A stretch of DNA of 64,000 nt from the NCBI GenBank assembly GCA_045534225.1, contig JAZSJJ010000009.1, positions 1 through 64,000 of the forward strand. The letters are read 5' to 3'. Below, piece after piece: positions 43,951-53,258 of the stretch. The translations under genes were made by a program, and so were the position numbers. The notes beneath the pieces are model-generated. The model saw only the letters and a program-made list of their open reading frames with translations. It did no database searches and was not told the DNA's origin. The number at the start of each line of letters is the position of its first letter. The stretch's first letter is position 1. Source of the DNA: UMGS1649 sp045534225 (lineage in GTDB: Bacteria > Bacillota > Clostridia > TANB77 > CAG-465).

Positions 43951-46900
43951 CTATTTACTCATGGTTTGTTCAAGTATACCAATCGAGCTATTTACAAAGC
44001 TCAATATATCACTTTTTGAGCTATTTGTCAACCTATATTTTATGTGATTTTTTGTATTATCCATAAAGTATAAAAAGTCTCCCATAACTTTTACTTCTTT
44101 TATACCTAACTTCCTACATTTGTTTCTTAATTTAACTATTTCAATTAAATTCATAGTTTCCTTTGGAATTTCACCAAATCTATCTATAAATTCATCAATT
44201 ACATCTTCAATATCTTCTTCCGTATCAGCATTTGAAAGTTTACCATACATCTCAATCTTAAGCATACTGTTTTTAATATAATCGCTTGGAATATTAGCAG
44301 ATACATCTAATGTAATCTTAACATCTTCGGAAATTTTTTCACCCGATGCATCATTATCTATCTTAAGTTTTTCTTTTTCTATAGCTTTGTTTAACATTGA
44401 TGCATACATATCATAACCTACCATCATCATATGGCCAGACTGCTCTGCACCTAAAAGGTTACCTGCTCCTCTTATTTCAAGATCCCTTAAAGCTATCTTA
44501 AATCCACTTCCAAATTCACTATAGTCTTTAATTGCACCTAAACGTTTAGAAGCTTCTTCTGTTAGTATACTTCCTCTATTATATGTCACATACGCATAAG
44601 CAAGTCTATTTGAACGACCAACTCTTCCGCGTATTTGGTAAAGTTGTGCTAAACCTAACTTGTCTGCGTTTTCTATAATTATCGTATTTGCATTTGGTAT
44701 ATCTATACCAGACTCTAGGATCGTTGTACAAACCAAAATATCTGATTCATGGTTCATATACTCTACCATCGTATCTTCAATTTGATTTGGTGTCATCTTA
44801 CCGTGCGCATAAGCAACTCTTGCTGTTGGTGCTAGACTTCTAACTTTAGCAACTATGCTTTCAATGTTTTCTACTCTATTACTTAAATAGAATACTTGAC
44901 CATCACGAGCAAGTTCTTTCTCTATTCCCTCAGCAACCATTGCTGCATTATATTCTGATACATATGTATGCACTGGCAATCTTTCTTGTGGTGGTTCTGT
45001 TATTACAGAGACATCACGTATTCCTATCATAGACATATGTAATGTTCTTGGTATTGGTGTTGCTGTCATAGAAAGTACATCTATATTGTTTTTATACTTC
45101 TTAATCTTCTCTTTATCTTCAACACCAAATCTATGCTCTTCATCTATTATTAACAATCCTAAATCCTTAAACTTAACATCTTTAGAAAGTATTCTATGAG
45201 TTCCTACTACTACATCTATTTCTCCACTTGCAAGTTTAGCTATTATTTCTTGCTGTTGTTTTGCCGTTCTAAAACGGCTAAGCATTTCTACCTTAACACC
45301 AAACTTTTCCATACGGTTTTTAAATGTATTAAATTGTTGCAAAGATAGTACTGTTGTTGGAACTAGATATGCAACTTGCTTAGAATCCATAACTGCTTTA
45401 AAAGCGCCACGAATCGCCACTTCAGTTTTAACATAACCAACATCACCACATAAAAGTCTGTCCATTGGTTTTTGGTTCTCCATATCTTTTTTCATTTCCA
45501 TTATGGCTCTTTTTTGGTCATTAGTTAATTCATACTCAAAGTCTGCTTCAAACTCTCTTTGCCATGGTGTATCTTTAGAGAACGCAAATCCTTTCGCTTG
45601 AGCTCTTTTTGCATAAAGTAATGTTAACTCTTTTGCCACATCGCTAACATGTTTAGTAACCTTAGCTTTAGTATTTTCCCATTCCTTAGTACCAAGTTTG
45701 TTCATTTTAGGAGCAAAACCGTCTTCACAGACGTACTTCTTAATACTGTCTAAACTTGTGATTGGAATGTATAGTGTTCCTCCATCTTTATATTCTAACT
45801 TGATGTAGTCTTTTACCACACCTGCCGTATCTATTGTTTCAATACCTAAATATTTACCTATACCGTGATTTACATGTACTACATAATCTCCAACCTTTAA
45901 GTCTTCATAAGAATTTAGCATATCTCCCATAAAAGCTTTTGAAGATTTAATTTCTTTCTTAGAAGTACCCGCTACATTTTCAGATACTACAACAAGATCA
46001 AATTCATCATAAGCAAATCCGGCTGAAATCAATCCTTGTGTAATATATATAGTGTTATTATCTAAATCATCTATCATAGATATATCTTGTATAAACTTAG
46101 TTTTTACACCATTGTCTTCCATAGCATTTTTTACAGTTTCAACTTTTTGAAGTGTAGAAAATACCATTAATATTATTTTTCTTTCGTCTTTATATCTCTT
46201 GATGTCCTTAATAAGTAGATCCATTGTGCTACGAAAAAAGTTGACCTCCCTACAGCTAAAGCTGTACTCTTTTCTTTTCGCATGCATAACTCTATCTTGT
46301 CCTAGTTTACTCATATATACTGTAGATAGGCTTTTTAGTTTAAGTTCTATTTCCTCAAAACTAACGTATTTGAATGCATATTTAGAATATACATTACCAC
46401 TCATTGTTATTACTTTTATCGCTTCGTTATTTTCGTATTTAATGGCCTCTGCTCTACTAATTTCCCTTGCAGTTTCATCCATAAAGATTGCATAGTTAGA
46501 TTCTAAATAATCTAGTAATGTAACTCTTTCCGGAACAAACAGTTCATAATATCTATCTATTAGTCCAGAAATATTACCTTCTTCCATTCTCTCTATGTCT
46601 GCTTTAATACTTTTTTTGACATCTAAAGAAATATCTTCATCAAGAACACTCTTAAGTTTATTAATAGCGTTATCTTTAGTATCTATTGATACAACATGTT
46701 CCGTAGAAAATGTTATATAGAAATCATGGACAGTATCCATACTTCTTTGTGTTTCAGTATCAAAAGTTCTGATGTTATCCACTTCAGTACCAAACAGTTC
46801 AACTCTATATGGCATCTTAGCATCAGTTGGGAATATATCTATTATTCCACCTCTTACAGAAAATTGTCCTTTAGCAAGAACAACATCCTCGCGACTATAC

Positions 46901-47379
46901 CCAAGTCTATCTAATTTTAATATAACATCGTCTAAATCCAATTCTTGTCCCAAAGATATTGTCATATTAAGGTTTTCATATTCCTTTTTAGGTAACATTG
47001 GTTGAAGTAGTGCATCAATTGTAGTAACAAGTATCATATCTTTGTTTTCTACAAGTTTAGATATAGCCTGTACTCTTGCATTATTTGTATCTCTACTTTG
47101 TGCGTCTATATCATAATATATAATTTCACGCGCAGGCATAAATACAATGTCCTTTTCTGCATAAAACTTAATATCTTGCATAAATCTTTTTGCAGAACTT
47201 ACATTTGGGCACACAACAACTGGGCGCACGCCACTATAATTGTACAAACTATATATGACGTGTGCCTTAGTTGCATCTGTTAGTCCCGTTATACTTAAAT
47301 TTGTTTCACCATCTTTAATGCACTTTAGAAGTTCCTTAAACTTACTGTGCTTTGGCAGTTCTTTAACTAGCGGATTCAT
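43951..47379 (-). CDS. mfd: Transcription-repair coupling factor, with altered Walker A motif
   Basis: 1142 residues, the expected length. Mfd displaces stalled RNA polymerase and recruits UvrA. It has the UvrB-like N-terminal domains, the CarD-like RNA-polymerase-interacting domain (GDYVVHVNHGIGKYLGIETI), the helicase core with IIDEEHRFGVEDKEKI, SMTATPIPRTL, YLSNRVENIES, TTILESGIDIPNANTI and QIRGRVGRSNR, and the C-terminal D7/TRCF domain. The helicase Walker A is GDVGYVKTEVA at residues 645-655, with Val650 where the family has Gly (GDVGYGKTE). The Val codon GTT lies at 45430-45432. GGAG precedes the ATG. Apart from this residue the protein looks complete. Confidence 0.95.
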   Translation of the reverse strand: MNPLVKELPKHSKFKELLKCIKDGETNLSITGLTDATKAHVIYSLYNYSGVRPVVVCPNVSSAKRFMQDIKFYAEKDIVFMPAREIIYYDIDAQSRDTNNARVQAISKLVENKDMILVTTIDALLQPMLPKKEYENLNMTISLGQELDLDDVILKLDRLGYSREDVVLAKGQFSVRGGIIDIFPTDAKMPYRVELFGTEVDNIRTFDTETQRSMDTVHDFYITFSTEHVVSIDTKDNAINKLKSVLDEDISLDVKKSIKADIERMEEGNISGLIDRYYELFVPERVTLLDYLESNYAIFMDETAREISRAEAIKYENNEAIKVITMSGNVYSKYAFKYVSFEEIELKLKSLSTVYMSKLGQDRVMHAKRKEYSFSCREVNFFRSTMDLLIKDIKRYKDERKIILMVFSTLQKVETVKNAMEDNGVKTKFIQDISMIDDLDNNTIYITQGLISAGFAYDEFDLVVVSENVAGTSKKEIKSSKAFMGDMLNSYEDLKVGDYVVHVNHGIGKYLGIETIDTAGVVKDYIKLEYKDGGTLYIPITSLDSIKKYVCEDGFAPKMNKLGTKEWENTKAKVTKHVSDVAKELTLLYAKRAQAKGFAFSKDTPWQREFEADFEYELTNDQKRAIMEMKKDMENQKPMDRLLCGDVGYVKTEVAIRGAFKAVMDSKQVAYLVPTTVLSLQQFNTFKNRMEKFGVKVEMLSRFRTAKQQQEIIAKLASGEIDVVVGTHRILSKDVKFKDLGLLIIDEEHRFGVEDKEKIKKYKNNIDVLSMTATPIPRTLHMSMIGIRDVSVITEPPQERLPVHTYVSEYNAAMVAEGIEKELARDGQVFYLSNRVENIESIVAKVRSLAPTARVAYAHGKMTPNQIEDTMVEYMNHESDILVCTTILESGIDIPNANTIIIENADKLGLAQLYQIRGRVGRSNRLAYAYVTYNRGSILTEEASKRLGAIKDYSEFGSGFKIALRDLEIRGAGNLLGAEQSGHMMMVGYDMYASMLNKAIEKEKLKIDNDASGEKISEDVKITLDVSANIPSDYIKNSMLKIEMYGKLSNADTEEDIEDVIDEFIDRFGEIPKETMNLIEIVKLRNKCRKLGIKEVKVMGDFLYFMDNTKNHIKYRLTNSSKSDILSFVNSSIGILEQTMSK

Positions 47380-47416
47380 CTTATCTCCTTTATATGTTTA
47401 ATACTATATATGCTTA

Positions 47417-48082
47417 TTAGTTATATAATATTTTTATTCTTTTTACTGTGTAGTCTATTTTTCTATCTACAAATTCCATAAAGCCATCCATAATATAATG
47501 CGGATTAAACATATATTCTGTATCTTTAGAAACAGTTACTCTTGTAGCATCGTTTATTTGTATGTCCCAACTCATTATTGCTGGTTTAATATCTATTCTT
47601 TCACTTCTGTCTAGCGATTTAACTAATACTAAAATATTAGGTTCAGATAAATATGTTTTCATTTGGTATCTGTACCACGCTCTTAAATCGTCATATTCAC
47701 GATTTGTCATTTTAGAAACATCCCCGAGTTTTGGTGTTATTTCATATGTTACTGCGTATGCGCTTTTATCTATTTGTGGTTCAAAATCTCCAATCTGTTC
47801 CACAGTAAGCACAACTATTCCCGATGGCAATTCTCTGTTTAAGCTCTTTACAATGTATGTAACATCTATTGGTTCTTTAAGCACAACATCGCAAATCTCC
47901 GCTGTACTTTCAATACCTAAAGCAATGTTGTCTGCGAATGTAATATCCGGAATATTGTCCTTTGTATATGCAACATACACACCAGCTCTTATCATAGCAG
48001 ATTCAAGTATTCTTCTTAATTCACTAGATGGTATATATATTGCTTCTTTAGATTTTGTATAAGTTATTCTTACAATATACAT
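47417..48082 (-). CDS. DUF2344-family protein (TIGR03936-like)
   Basis: 221 residues from the ATG at 48082 (AAGGAG six bases upstream; the frame runs on to 48136). It shows IRITYTKSKEAIYIPSSELRR, DITFADNIALGIESTAEICDV, LNRELPSGIVVLTVEQIGD and a beta-rich C-terminal half, the pattern of DUF2344 proteins that usually follow a radical-SAM partner or are fused to it. No radical SAM gene is visible here, and the sequence is divergent. The role is unknown; in other Bacillota the family lies near RNA and ribosome genes. Confidence 0.72.
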   Translation of the reverse strand: MYIVRITYTKSKEAIYIPSSELRRILESAMIRAGVYVAYTKDNIPDITFADNIALGIESTAEICDVVLKEPIDVTYIVKSLNRELPSGIVVLTVEQIGDFEPQIDKSAYAVTYEITPKLGDVSKMTNREYDDLRAWYRYQMKTYLSEPNILVLVKSLDRSERIDIKPAIMSWDIQINDATRVTVSKDTEYMFNPHYIMDGFMEFVDRKIDYTVKRIKILYN

Positions 48083-48154
48083 GACTTTCTCCTTATATCT
48101 CGAAATTATATCACAAAGCACGCTAAATCTCAACATTTAGAGTACATTTAACAA

Positions 48155-48188
48155 AAGAAAAAAGACATACATTTTCACGTATATCTTT
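48155..48188 (-). terminator. Intrinsic terminator after the SseB-like gene
   Basis: On the minus strand AAAGATATAC and GTATGTCTTT pair along ten positions with one G-U wobble (48179-48188 and 48161-48170), then TTTTCTTTTG follows. It lies just past the stop at 48201. Confidence 0.75.
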
Positions 48189-48200
48189 TGTTCATCATTA

Positions 48201-49709
48201 TTATTTCTTTGTTTCCTTTTTTGCTGGTGCTTTTTTAGTTGTTGCCGCAGCTTTTTTAGTAGTCGTAGTTTTCTTAGCTGGGGCTTTTTTAGCAACTGGC
48301 TTCTTTACTTCTTTTTTAGGTTCTACTTTAGCTTTAGATTCCACTTTTTTAGCAGCCGACTTTTTAGTTGTTGTGGAAGTTTTTTTAGTAGTTGTAGTTT
48401 TCTTAGCTGGGGCTTTTTTTGTTTCTTTCTTCGCTTCAACTTTTTCTACTGTCTTTTCTTCCTTTTTAGGCTCTGCTTTTACTTCTTTTTTTACTGGTTT
48501 ATTAGCTTTATCATAAACTTGTTTTAATTGAGTATCTGTTACATTTTCTTGAGATATGTACATTCTAAATAGATTATTACCTAAAATTCTTCTTACAGTA
48601 TCTTTAACCTCTTCTTTATTTAGTTTATCATCTTTTAGTTTAAGAACTACATTATATACAAATGCATTCTTTTTGTTTTTATACATTTCTATTTCTCTGC
48701 CAAGCCAAACTTTTTCTACTGAAGGGATAGTCTCAAAATATTCGTTTATATCTTTTTCTATCTCTGTCATCTCTTCAGAAGGTGCATAAGAACCTTGTAA
48801 CACAGTTACATCTTTTAACAATTCGTTATGTTCTTTTATTGCATTATAGTAGTATATATCACTTGCTGGTAAATCTAATGCTACATCTCCTATTATTTTT
48901 AATCCAGTTATAGCACCATGAGCCGCATCCATCATTGTAACATAATCGCTAAAATCAAAAACAGATACATAAGTTTTTTCTAAATCTGCTTCTAAATCAT
49001 TAACTATTCTATCTGCATCTACAAATAAATAATATTTTCCTTTTACTCCGTCTTCTGTTATAAATACAACTCTATCTTTATTTACGATGTAGTTTCCAAT
49101 ACTATCAGTTTCACCTGTTGGGAATACTGGAGTATAGAATTTTGCATGATTAACAAATTCATCTAAGAATTTATTTAATAATTCTTCTCTTTTTTCTTCA
49201 GATTCTTCTTTTTGTGCATCTAGATATACTTCTAATAATTTCTTACTAGTAACTTGTGTATTAACTTCTGCTAAACTCATAGCTCTGCATTTAAAGTCAG
49301 CATCAACATCTAAATGTAATGGATAGCTTGCATCTGCATAATATTTTTCCCTATATAATTTAGAAATTTGTGGCGCTGTCAATGTTAAAGATTCCGAACT
49401 TGGATTAATTAATATATATCCAACGTTATTTACATTAACATTTTCATAAATATCATCAAAAGACATTTCTGTAATATCATATTTTTCTTTAACTTCAGGA
49501 TCAATATCTACATCATGTGTATAAACACATAATACAGTAGTTCCAGTTTCAGATTGTAATAATCTTAATGCATTGCCTTTATTATATTTTTTTGTTGCAA
49601 CATAGAATTTAGTATCAAATACCATTGTTCTTAATAATACGTTTTCGTTGTCCAAATTTGGACTTGCTGAATATACAGCACATAGTTCCTTAAAATCTTT
49701 TGTTTTCAT
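48201..49709 (-). CDS. SseB-like protein with Lys/Ala-rich histone-H1-like tail
   Basis: 502 residues from the ATG at 49709 (AAGGAG upstream; the longer frame to 49766 runs into the promoter region of the opposite strand). Residues about 10-125 resemble SseB N-terminal domains (LRTMVFDTKFYVATKKYN, YILINPSSESLTLTAPQI). The middle has a second SseB-like unit (FYTPVFPTGETDSIGNYIVN, ITGLKIIGDVAL). The last 100 residues are a low-complexity tail of repeats such as KKAPAKKTTTTKK and KKEVKKPVAKK, as in histone H1-like proteins. The tail is strongly basic and probably binds DNA or RNA. The function is unknown. TopA at the right edge of the window carries a similar tail. Confidence 0.65.
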   Translation of the reverse strand: MKTKDFKELCAVYSASPNLDNENVLLRTMVFDTKFYVATKKYNKGNALRLLQSETGTTVLCVYTHDVDIDPEVKEKYDITEMSFDDIYENVNVNNVGYILINPSSESLTLTAPQISKLYREKYYADASYPLHLDVDADFKCRAMSLAEVNTQVTSKKLLEVYLDAQKEESEEKREELLNKFLDEFVNHAKFYTPVFPTGETDSIGNYIVNKDRVVFITEDGVKGKYYLFVDADRIVNDLEADLEKTYVSVFDFSDYVTMMDAAHGAITGLKIIGDVALDLPASDIYYYNAIKEHNELLKDVTVLQGSYAPSEEMTEIEKDINEYFETIPSVEKVWLGREIEMYKNKKNAFVYNVVLKLKDDKLNKEEVKDTVRRILGNNLFRMYISQENVTDTQLKQVYDKANKPVKKEVKAEPKKEEKTVEKVEAKKETKKAPAKKTTTTKKTSTTTKKSAAKKVESKAKVEPKKEVKKPVAKKAPAKKTTTTKKAAATTKKAPAKKETKK

Positions 49710-49809
49710 ATTTCCGCTCCTTATAATTACTTTCATTCTATAACATAATAAAAATTTTTTCAACACTATTTTGCAAGTATTTTTAGATATTTTTATTTTC
49801 TTTTTCCAC

Positions 49810-49838
49810 TTGATTTATGTAAACAAGTATGGTATAAT
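49810..49838 (+). promoter_or_regulatory. Promoter of the S1-domain cassette
   Basis: TTGATT (49810-49815) and TATAAT (49833-49838) are spaced by 17 bp. The perfect -10 box and 17-bp spacing also occur upstream of the two HTH-like genes at 59458-59486 and 60073-60101. Confidence 0.8.
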
Positions 49839-49862
49839 ATACGCAGGTCAATTTTCAAGCCA

Positions 49863-49879
49863 CAAAAATTTTTGGAGGT
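49863..49879 (+). promoter_or_regulatory. Leader hairpin abutting the ribosome binding site
   Basis: CAAAAA-TTTTTG is a short inverted repeat directly before GAGGT, so the GG of the Shine-Dalgarno GGAGG lies at or next to the stem's 3' side. Similar short repeats with the core AAATTTGGAGG lie at the same place in the two HTH-like cassettes. Confidence 0.45.
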
Positions 49880-49885
49880 ATAAGC

Positions 49886-50710
49886 ATGAGTAATTTTGAA
49901 AAAATTTTACCGGAAGCATGTTATCCTCTCGCTAACATGACTTTCAAAGACGTTGAAAAAGCATTTAAAGAGAACATGACCGTTGTAGGTTACGTAGAAG
50001 CAATTAGCCAAGCAAACCAAACCCTTTCTATCCGGTTAGGCGATGAAGTTGTCGCCTATTTGCCTTTTGACGAGGCAACAATGTATCCTTTGACATATTC
50101 CCAAAACAATCCGGAATTTCCCTTTCCTCTCCAGGTAGGATGTCTTAAGGAAAAAAATATCTGTGCGAAAATTAAAAACATTAAAGGTCACAGAATTACA
50201 TTGTCTAGAAAGGATAACATGCTTGAAGTCCTAGAGCTCATTAGGGATGCAACCACGCTCCCGTTTAATGTCACAGCCACCAGAACTAAAATTGTATTTG
50301 GTGATGTAGGTCAAGGAGTTCAAGCAAGAATCAGCGTTCCTGATCTTTGCAAAGCACGAATTCGTTCAACTGCTGAAATTTGCAAGAAAGGAGATTCTTT
50401 CTTTGTAAAGGTGATAAACTTGGACGATCTCGGTCGCTTTAACGTATCGTACAAAGATACATTCCCGGAATACAATCCTGAGTCATACACTCCCGGCGAA
50501 ATGATAACCGGCGTAATCAACGAGCCCGTTGATTCTAATTTTTCAGGTTTCTTCGTGAATGTGTCCCCGCAAGTAGCAGGTATTTTGGATTACCAGACCT
50601 GGCATCCTATTCTGCACTATGGTGATACCGTTGAATGTGTTATTTCTAGCGCATCTAAAAAAGGACTTCATTTGAAACTTTCAAAGGTAGTCTCAAAACA
50701 ACCAAGATAA
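49886..50710 (+). CDS. Protein with S1-like RNA-binding domains
   Basis: 274 residues, starting at ATG with GGAGG nine bases upstream. It contains three OB/S1-like units: residues about 30-108 (TVVGYVEAISQANQTLSIRL, ending in KNIKGHRITLSRKD), 125-200 (TRTKIVFGDVGQGVQARISV, VNLDD-like VINLDDLGRFNVSYKD) and 207-268 (GEMITGVINEPVDSNFSGFF, then KKGLHLKLSK). S1 domains bind single-stranded RNA, so an RNA-binding or translation-related role is likely. The gene is monocistronic with its own strong promoter and terminator, lies opposite its neighbours, and uses many C-ending and CGN codons unlike the AT-rich genes around it. The precise function is not known. Confidence 0.78.
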   Translation: MSNFEKILPEACYPLANMTFKDVEKAFKENMTVVGYVEAISQANQTLSIRLGDEVVAYLPFDEATMYPLTYSQNNPEFPFPLQVGCLKEKNICAKIKNIKGHRITLSRKDNMLEVLELIRDATTLPFNVTATRTKIVFGDVGQGVQARISVPDLCKARIRSTAEICKKGDSFFVKVINLDDLGRFNVSYKDTFPEYNPESYTPGEMITGVINEPVDSNFSGFFVNVSPQVAGILDYQTWHPILHYGDTVECVISSASKKGLHLKLSKVVSKQPR

Positions 50711-50712
50711 TG

Positions 50713-50745
50713 AAAAGCCCCGACAAACGGGGCTTTTTCATTTTT
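50713..50745 (+). terminator. Intrinsic terminator of the S1-domain cassette
   Basis: AAAAGCCCCG and CGGGGCTTTT form a 10-bp GC-rich stem with a five-base loop, followed by a T-rich stretch. It is among the strongest terminators in the window. Confidence 0.95.
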
Positions 50746-50771
50746 TCTTTTCATTTATATAGTTTATATTT

Positions 50772-51998
50772 TTACCATCTATTTTCTCTAAACAAATACA
50801 TGTCCTTTATATGATACTTTTTAGAAACATCCTTTAACATTTTTGCGCCTATCATAGATTGAACTATTCCATTACAGCCAACACTTAAATTTAAATATAC
50901 ATTAGGTTTATCTTCTATTTCATCTATTATTGGTAAATTGTCTTTTGTCTCAATATACATTCCATAAAAGCACTTGTCTATCTTAGGAGCTTCTACCAAT
51001 GGTATCATTCTATTTAATGCATAATATAGTTTTTTGTACTTACCTTTTTCTAGATAGTTAAAATATTTTTTATCCTTCATTCTATCCGTTTCTTTTGTAA
51101 TCTCTCCACTTAAAATAATCCTTTTATCTTCTGTAAAAGTAACAATGCTACTTCCACTATTTATGTTTTTTGCAATTACAGCTGTAGCGTTTACATCTAA
51201 TGTTTTAACTGGTTCTGTGACTATAGTAAATATCTTGTATATATCCAAATCTTTATTTTCTATGTAATTTAAAGTGTGTATACCTGTAGTTAATATTACA
51301 CATTTAGAATATATCTTAAACCTATTACTTGTTACACTCTCTACTCTATCCTCTGTTGGATTTATTTTTTCGACAAATGTATTTTCATATATTTCTACAT
51401 TTTCTTTTTTAGATAAATACATATATATTAAACATGTTAAGACATATGGATTTAATACTACACCATATTTAGGTATTAATATACCACATCTTAAATTAAG
51501 AATAGGATCTTCTTCTAAGTATTCTATCTTGTTATTCTTAGCGCCTAACTTTTCAAATTGTTTATACATAAAATATTTGTTAGTAACTTTGTTTGTATAA
51601 TACATCAAATCCATTTGCTTTAGTCCAAGTTCAGCTATATATTTTTTGCAATCTTCATCTTCAGATATTTCGCTAATTATATTCAAAATATCCTCTACTG
51701 CGATAGAACATAATTTATTATATTTCTCTATTTTCTTTTCATCCGTCTCTTTTGCTTTCAAATCCATACATTTAAGCAGTGTACCATCTGTTTTAAGCGT
51801 TGTCCCATATCCTAATATATTTTTATCCACAACAATAACATTTGCACCAGATTTAGCTTGCATATATGCCGTGAGAGCTCCGCCGATTCCTCCGCCTATT
51901 ACTAGCGTGTCGCATTTTCTATCTTTTGCTAGATATTCATACTTTTTAATAATTCCTGTTTTGCTGTTCCAAAGAAAGTTCCCTTCTTTTATATTCAT
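50772..51998 (-). CDS. FAD-dependent amino acid oxidase-like oxidoreductase (DadA/GlpO-like)
   Basis: 408 residues from the ATG at 51998, preceded by GAGGTGG. The FAD-binding start CDTLVIGGGIGGALTAYMQA and VVDKN (ribose-binding acid) are classic for the DAO family. TDGTLLKCMD and a middle substrate-domain segment (GILIPKYGVVLNPYVLTCLI) follow, and YLNLSVGCNGIVQSMIGAKM closes the FAD site near the C-terminus. It oxidises an amine or amino acid using FAD; the substrate is unknown. It has no neighbours on the same strand and is transcribed divergently from the SH3-CAP gene. Confidence 0.88.
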   Translation of the reverse strand: MNIKEGNFLWNSKTGIIKKYEYLAKDRKCDTLVIGGGIGGALTAYMQAKSGANVIVVDKNILGYGTTLKTDGTLLKCMDLKAKETDEKKIEKYNKLCSIAVEDILNIISEISEDEDCKKYIAELGLKQMDLMYYTNKVTNKYFMYKQFEKLGAKNNKIEYLEEDPILNLRCGILIPKYGVVLNPYVLTCLIYMYLSKKENVEIYENTFVEKINPTEDRVESVTSNRFKIYSKCVILTTGIHTLNYIENKDLDIYKIFTIVTEPVKTLDVNATAVIAKNINSGSSIVTFTEDKRIILSGEITKETDRMKDKKYFNYLEKGKYKKLYYALNRMIPLVEAPKIDKCFYGMYIETKDNLPIIDEIEDKPNVYLNLSVGCNGIVQSMIGAKMLKDVSKKYHIKDMYLFRENRW

Positions 51999-52046
51999 TT
52001 GTTCCACCTCATGTATATTATTTGAGACAAAATAAAATATATACAT

Positions 52047-52070
52047 TTTTTAGAAATTTAGTTCTAAAAA
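52047..52070 (+). repeat. Inverted repeat between divergent genes
   Basis: TTTTTAGAA (52047-52055) and TTCTAAAAA (52062-52070) flank a six-base centre, halfway between the divergent starts at 51998 and 52110. It is a candidate operator for a dimeric regulator, or part of a leader structure. Confidence 0.4.
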
Positions 52071-52109
52071 TACAAGCTTGTACATAAATATATATTGGAG
52101 GTAATTTAC

Positions 52110-53081
52110 ATGGAAAAACTAAAGAAAATATTTTTAGCTACAATCATACTATTTTTTCTTAGCGTAACGTTATTAATCACAAAAGTTTCTGCAATATCTG
52201 TTACAAACTATGCGCCTAAATATGGCACTGTAACAACAACTGTAAATTTTAGAGCTACTGCTTCTACTAAAAAAGGAAAACTTGGAACATTAAAGAAAAA
52301 CACATCTGTTAAAATACTGGCTACAACTGGCGAATTTTACGTTGTGCAAACTAGTAACAATGAGATTGGGGTGGTTAGCAAAAGCTACGTTAAAACAAGT
52401 TCTAGCGCGCCTAAAGGGGCAAAAACTTATACAATGGTTACTAAAAAAGTGGGAACTACAACTGGAAACATTGTTTTACGCGGTGGTCCTGGAACAAACT
52501 TTTCTAAACGAATGACTTTAGATAAAGGAACAAAAGTGACCGTTGTTGGTTACATATCTAATTGGTATGTAGTTATAACTGATGGTGGAAATGTAGGGTG
52601 CATTAGAAAAGATCTTCTAAAAACATCTAATGTAACAGCCAGCAACACAAACACTTCATCTAACACTAATACTACCACTACTACAACCAAAGTTTCTATG
52701 AGCGAAAACGAACAAATTATTTTTAACTTAATAAACAACGCTAGAACTAAAAAAGGATTAAGCAAATTAACCGCTGGTGTAAGTTTAACCAAACTTGCAG
52801 GATTAAAATCTGATGATATGGTAAATAAAGAATATTTCTCTCATACTTCCCCAACATATGGTGATCCGTTTAAGATGCTTACTAATAACAAAGTAGAATA
52901 CAAAGTAGCAGGTGAAAACATTGCAGGTAATCCTAGTTTAGAAGATGCCGTAAACTCGTGGTTAAACTCTGAAACTCATAAGGCTAATATTCTTTCTAAT
53001 TCCTACAACTATGTTGGAGTTGGTGTAACTAAAAGTGATATATATGGTTATGTTATATCTGTAATGTTTATAGGGCAATAA
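52110..53081 (+). CDS. Secreted protein with two SH3 domains and a CAP (SCP/YkwD) domain
   Basis: 323 residues from the ATG at 52110 with GGAGG ten bases upstream (an in-frame start at 52095 overlaps the ribosome binding site). A signal peptide or anchor (IFLATIILFFLSVTLLI) is followed by two bacterial SH3-like domains (VNFRATASTKKGKLGTLKKN and LRGGPGTNFSKRMTLDKGTK), a Thr/Asn-rich linker, and a C-terminal CAP domain: IFNLINNARTKKGLSKL, KSDDMVNKEYFSHTSPTYGD, VAGENIAG and NSETHKANILSNSYNYVGVG. The SH3 domains probably bind cell-wall peptides. CAP domains of the YkwD type are common in spore-formers, and their activity is unclear. It has its own terminator. Confidence 0.92.
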   Translation: MEKLKKIFLATIILFFLSVTLLITKVSAISVTNYAPKYGTVTTTVNFRATASTKKGKLGTLKKNTSVKILATTGEFYVVQTSNNEIGVVSKSYVKTSSSAPKGAKTYTMVTKKVGTTTGNIVLRGGPGTNFSKRMTLDKGTKVTVVGYISNWYVVITDGGNVGCIRKDLLKTSNVTASNTNTSSNTNTTTTTTKVSMSENEQIIFNLINNARTKKGLSKLTAGVSLTKLAGLKSDDMVNKEYFSHTSPTYGDPFKMLTNNKVEYKVAGENIAGNPSLEDAVNSWLNSETHKANILSNSYNYVGVGVTKSDIYGYVISVMFIGQ

Positions 53082-53083
53082 AG

Positions 53084-53119
53084 AAGTTCACTGGTTTTGT
53101 TCCAGTGAACTTTCTTTTA
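53084..53119 (+). terminator. Intrinsic terminator after the SH3-CAP gene
   Basis: AAGTTCACTGG and CCAGTGAACTT form an 11-bp perfect stem (53084-53094 and 53102-53112), then TCTTTTAT. Confidence 0.88.
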
Positions 53120-53251
53120 TATATGAAACTTAGCTAAAATTATTCTTCCGAATTTCTTTGTGTTTAGAAACAATTTAACATTCTCTTTTATTCCCGCTTT
53201 TATTGCTCCTCTTACAGCTTTAGCTACCTTTCTTTTATCCTTCTTTTTCAT
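53117..53251 (-). CDS. Small, very basic protein downstream of the condensation-like gene
   Basis: A 44-residue frame starting at ATG 53251, eight bases after the stop of the gene at 53259. The product starts MKKKDKRKVAKAVRGAIKAG and ends TKKFGRIILAKFHI, with about 17 Lys/Arg and an amphipathic pattern. No clear ribosome binding site is present, so translation would depend on coupling to the gene before it. It could be a nucleic-acid-binding or antimicrobial-like peptide, or a chance frame in AT-rich DNA. Confidence 0.35.
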   Translation of the reverse strand: MKKKDKRKVAKAVRGAIKAGIKENVKLFLNTKKFGRIILAKFHI

Positions 53252-53258
53252 TTTTATA

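Noticed and set aside
48204..48510. Tandem DNA repeats as a possible CRISPR or VNTR
   Set aside because: They encode the Lys/Ala-rich protein tail, lie in frame, and have irregular spacing without spacers.
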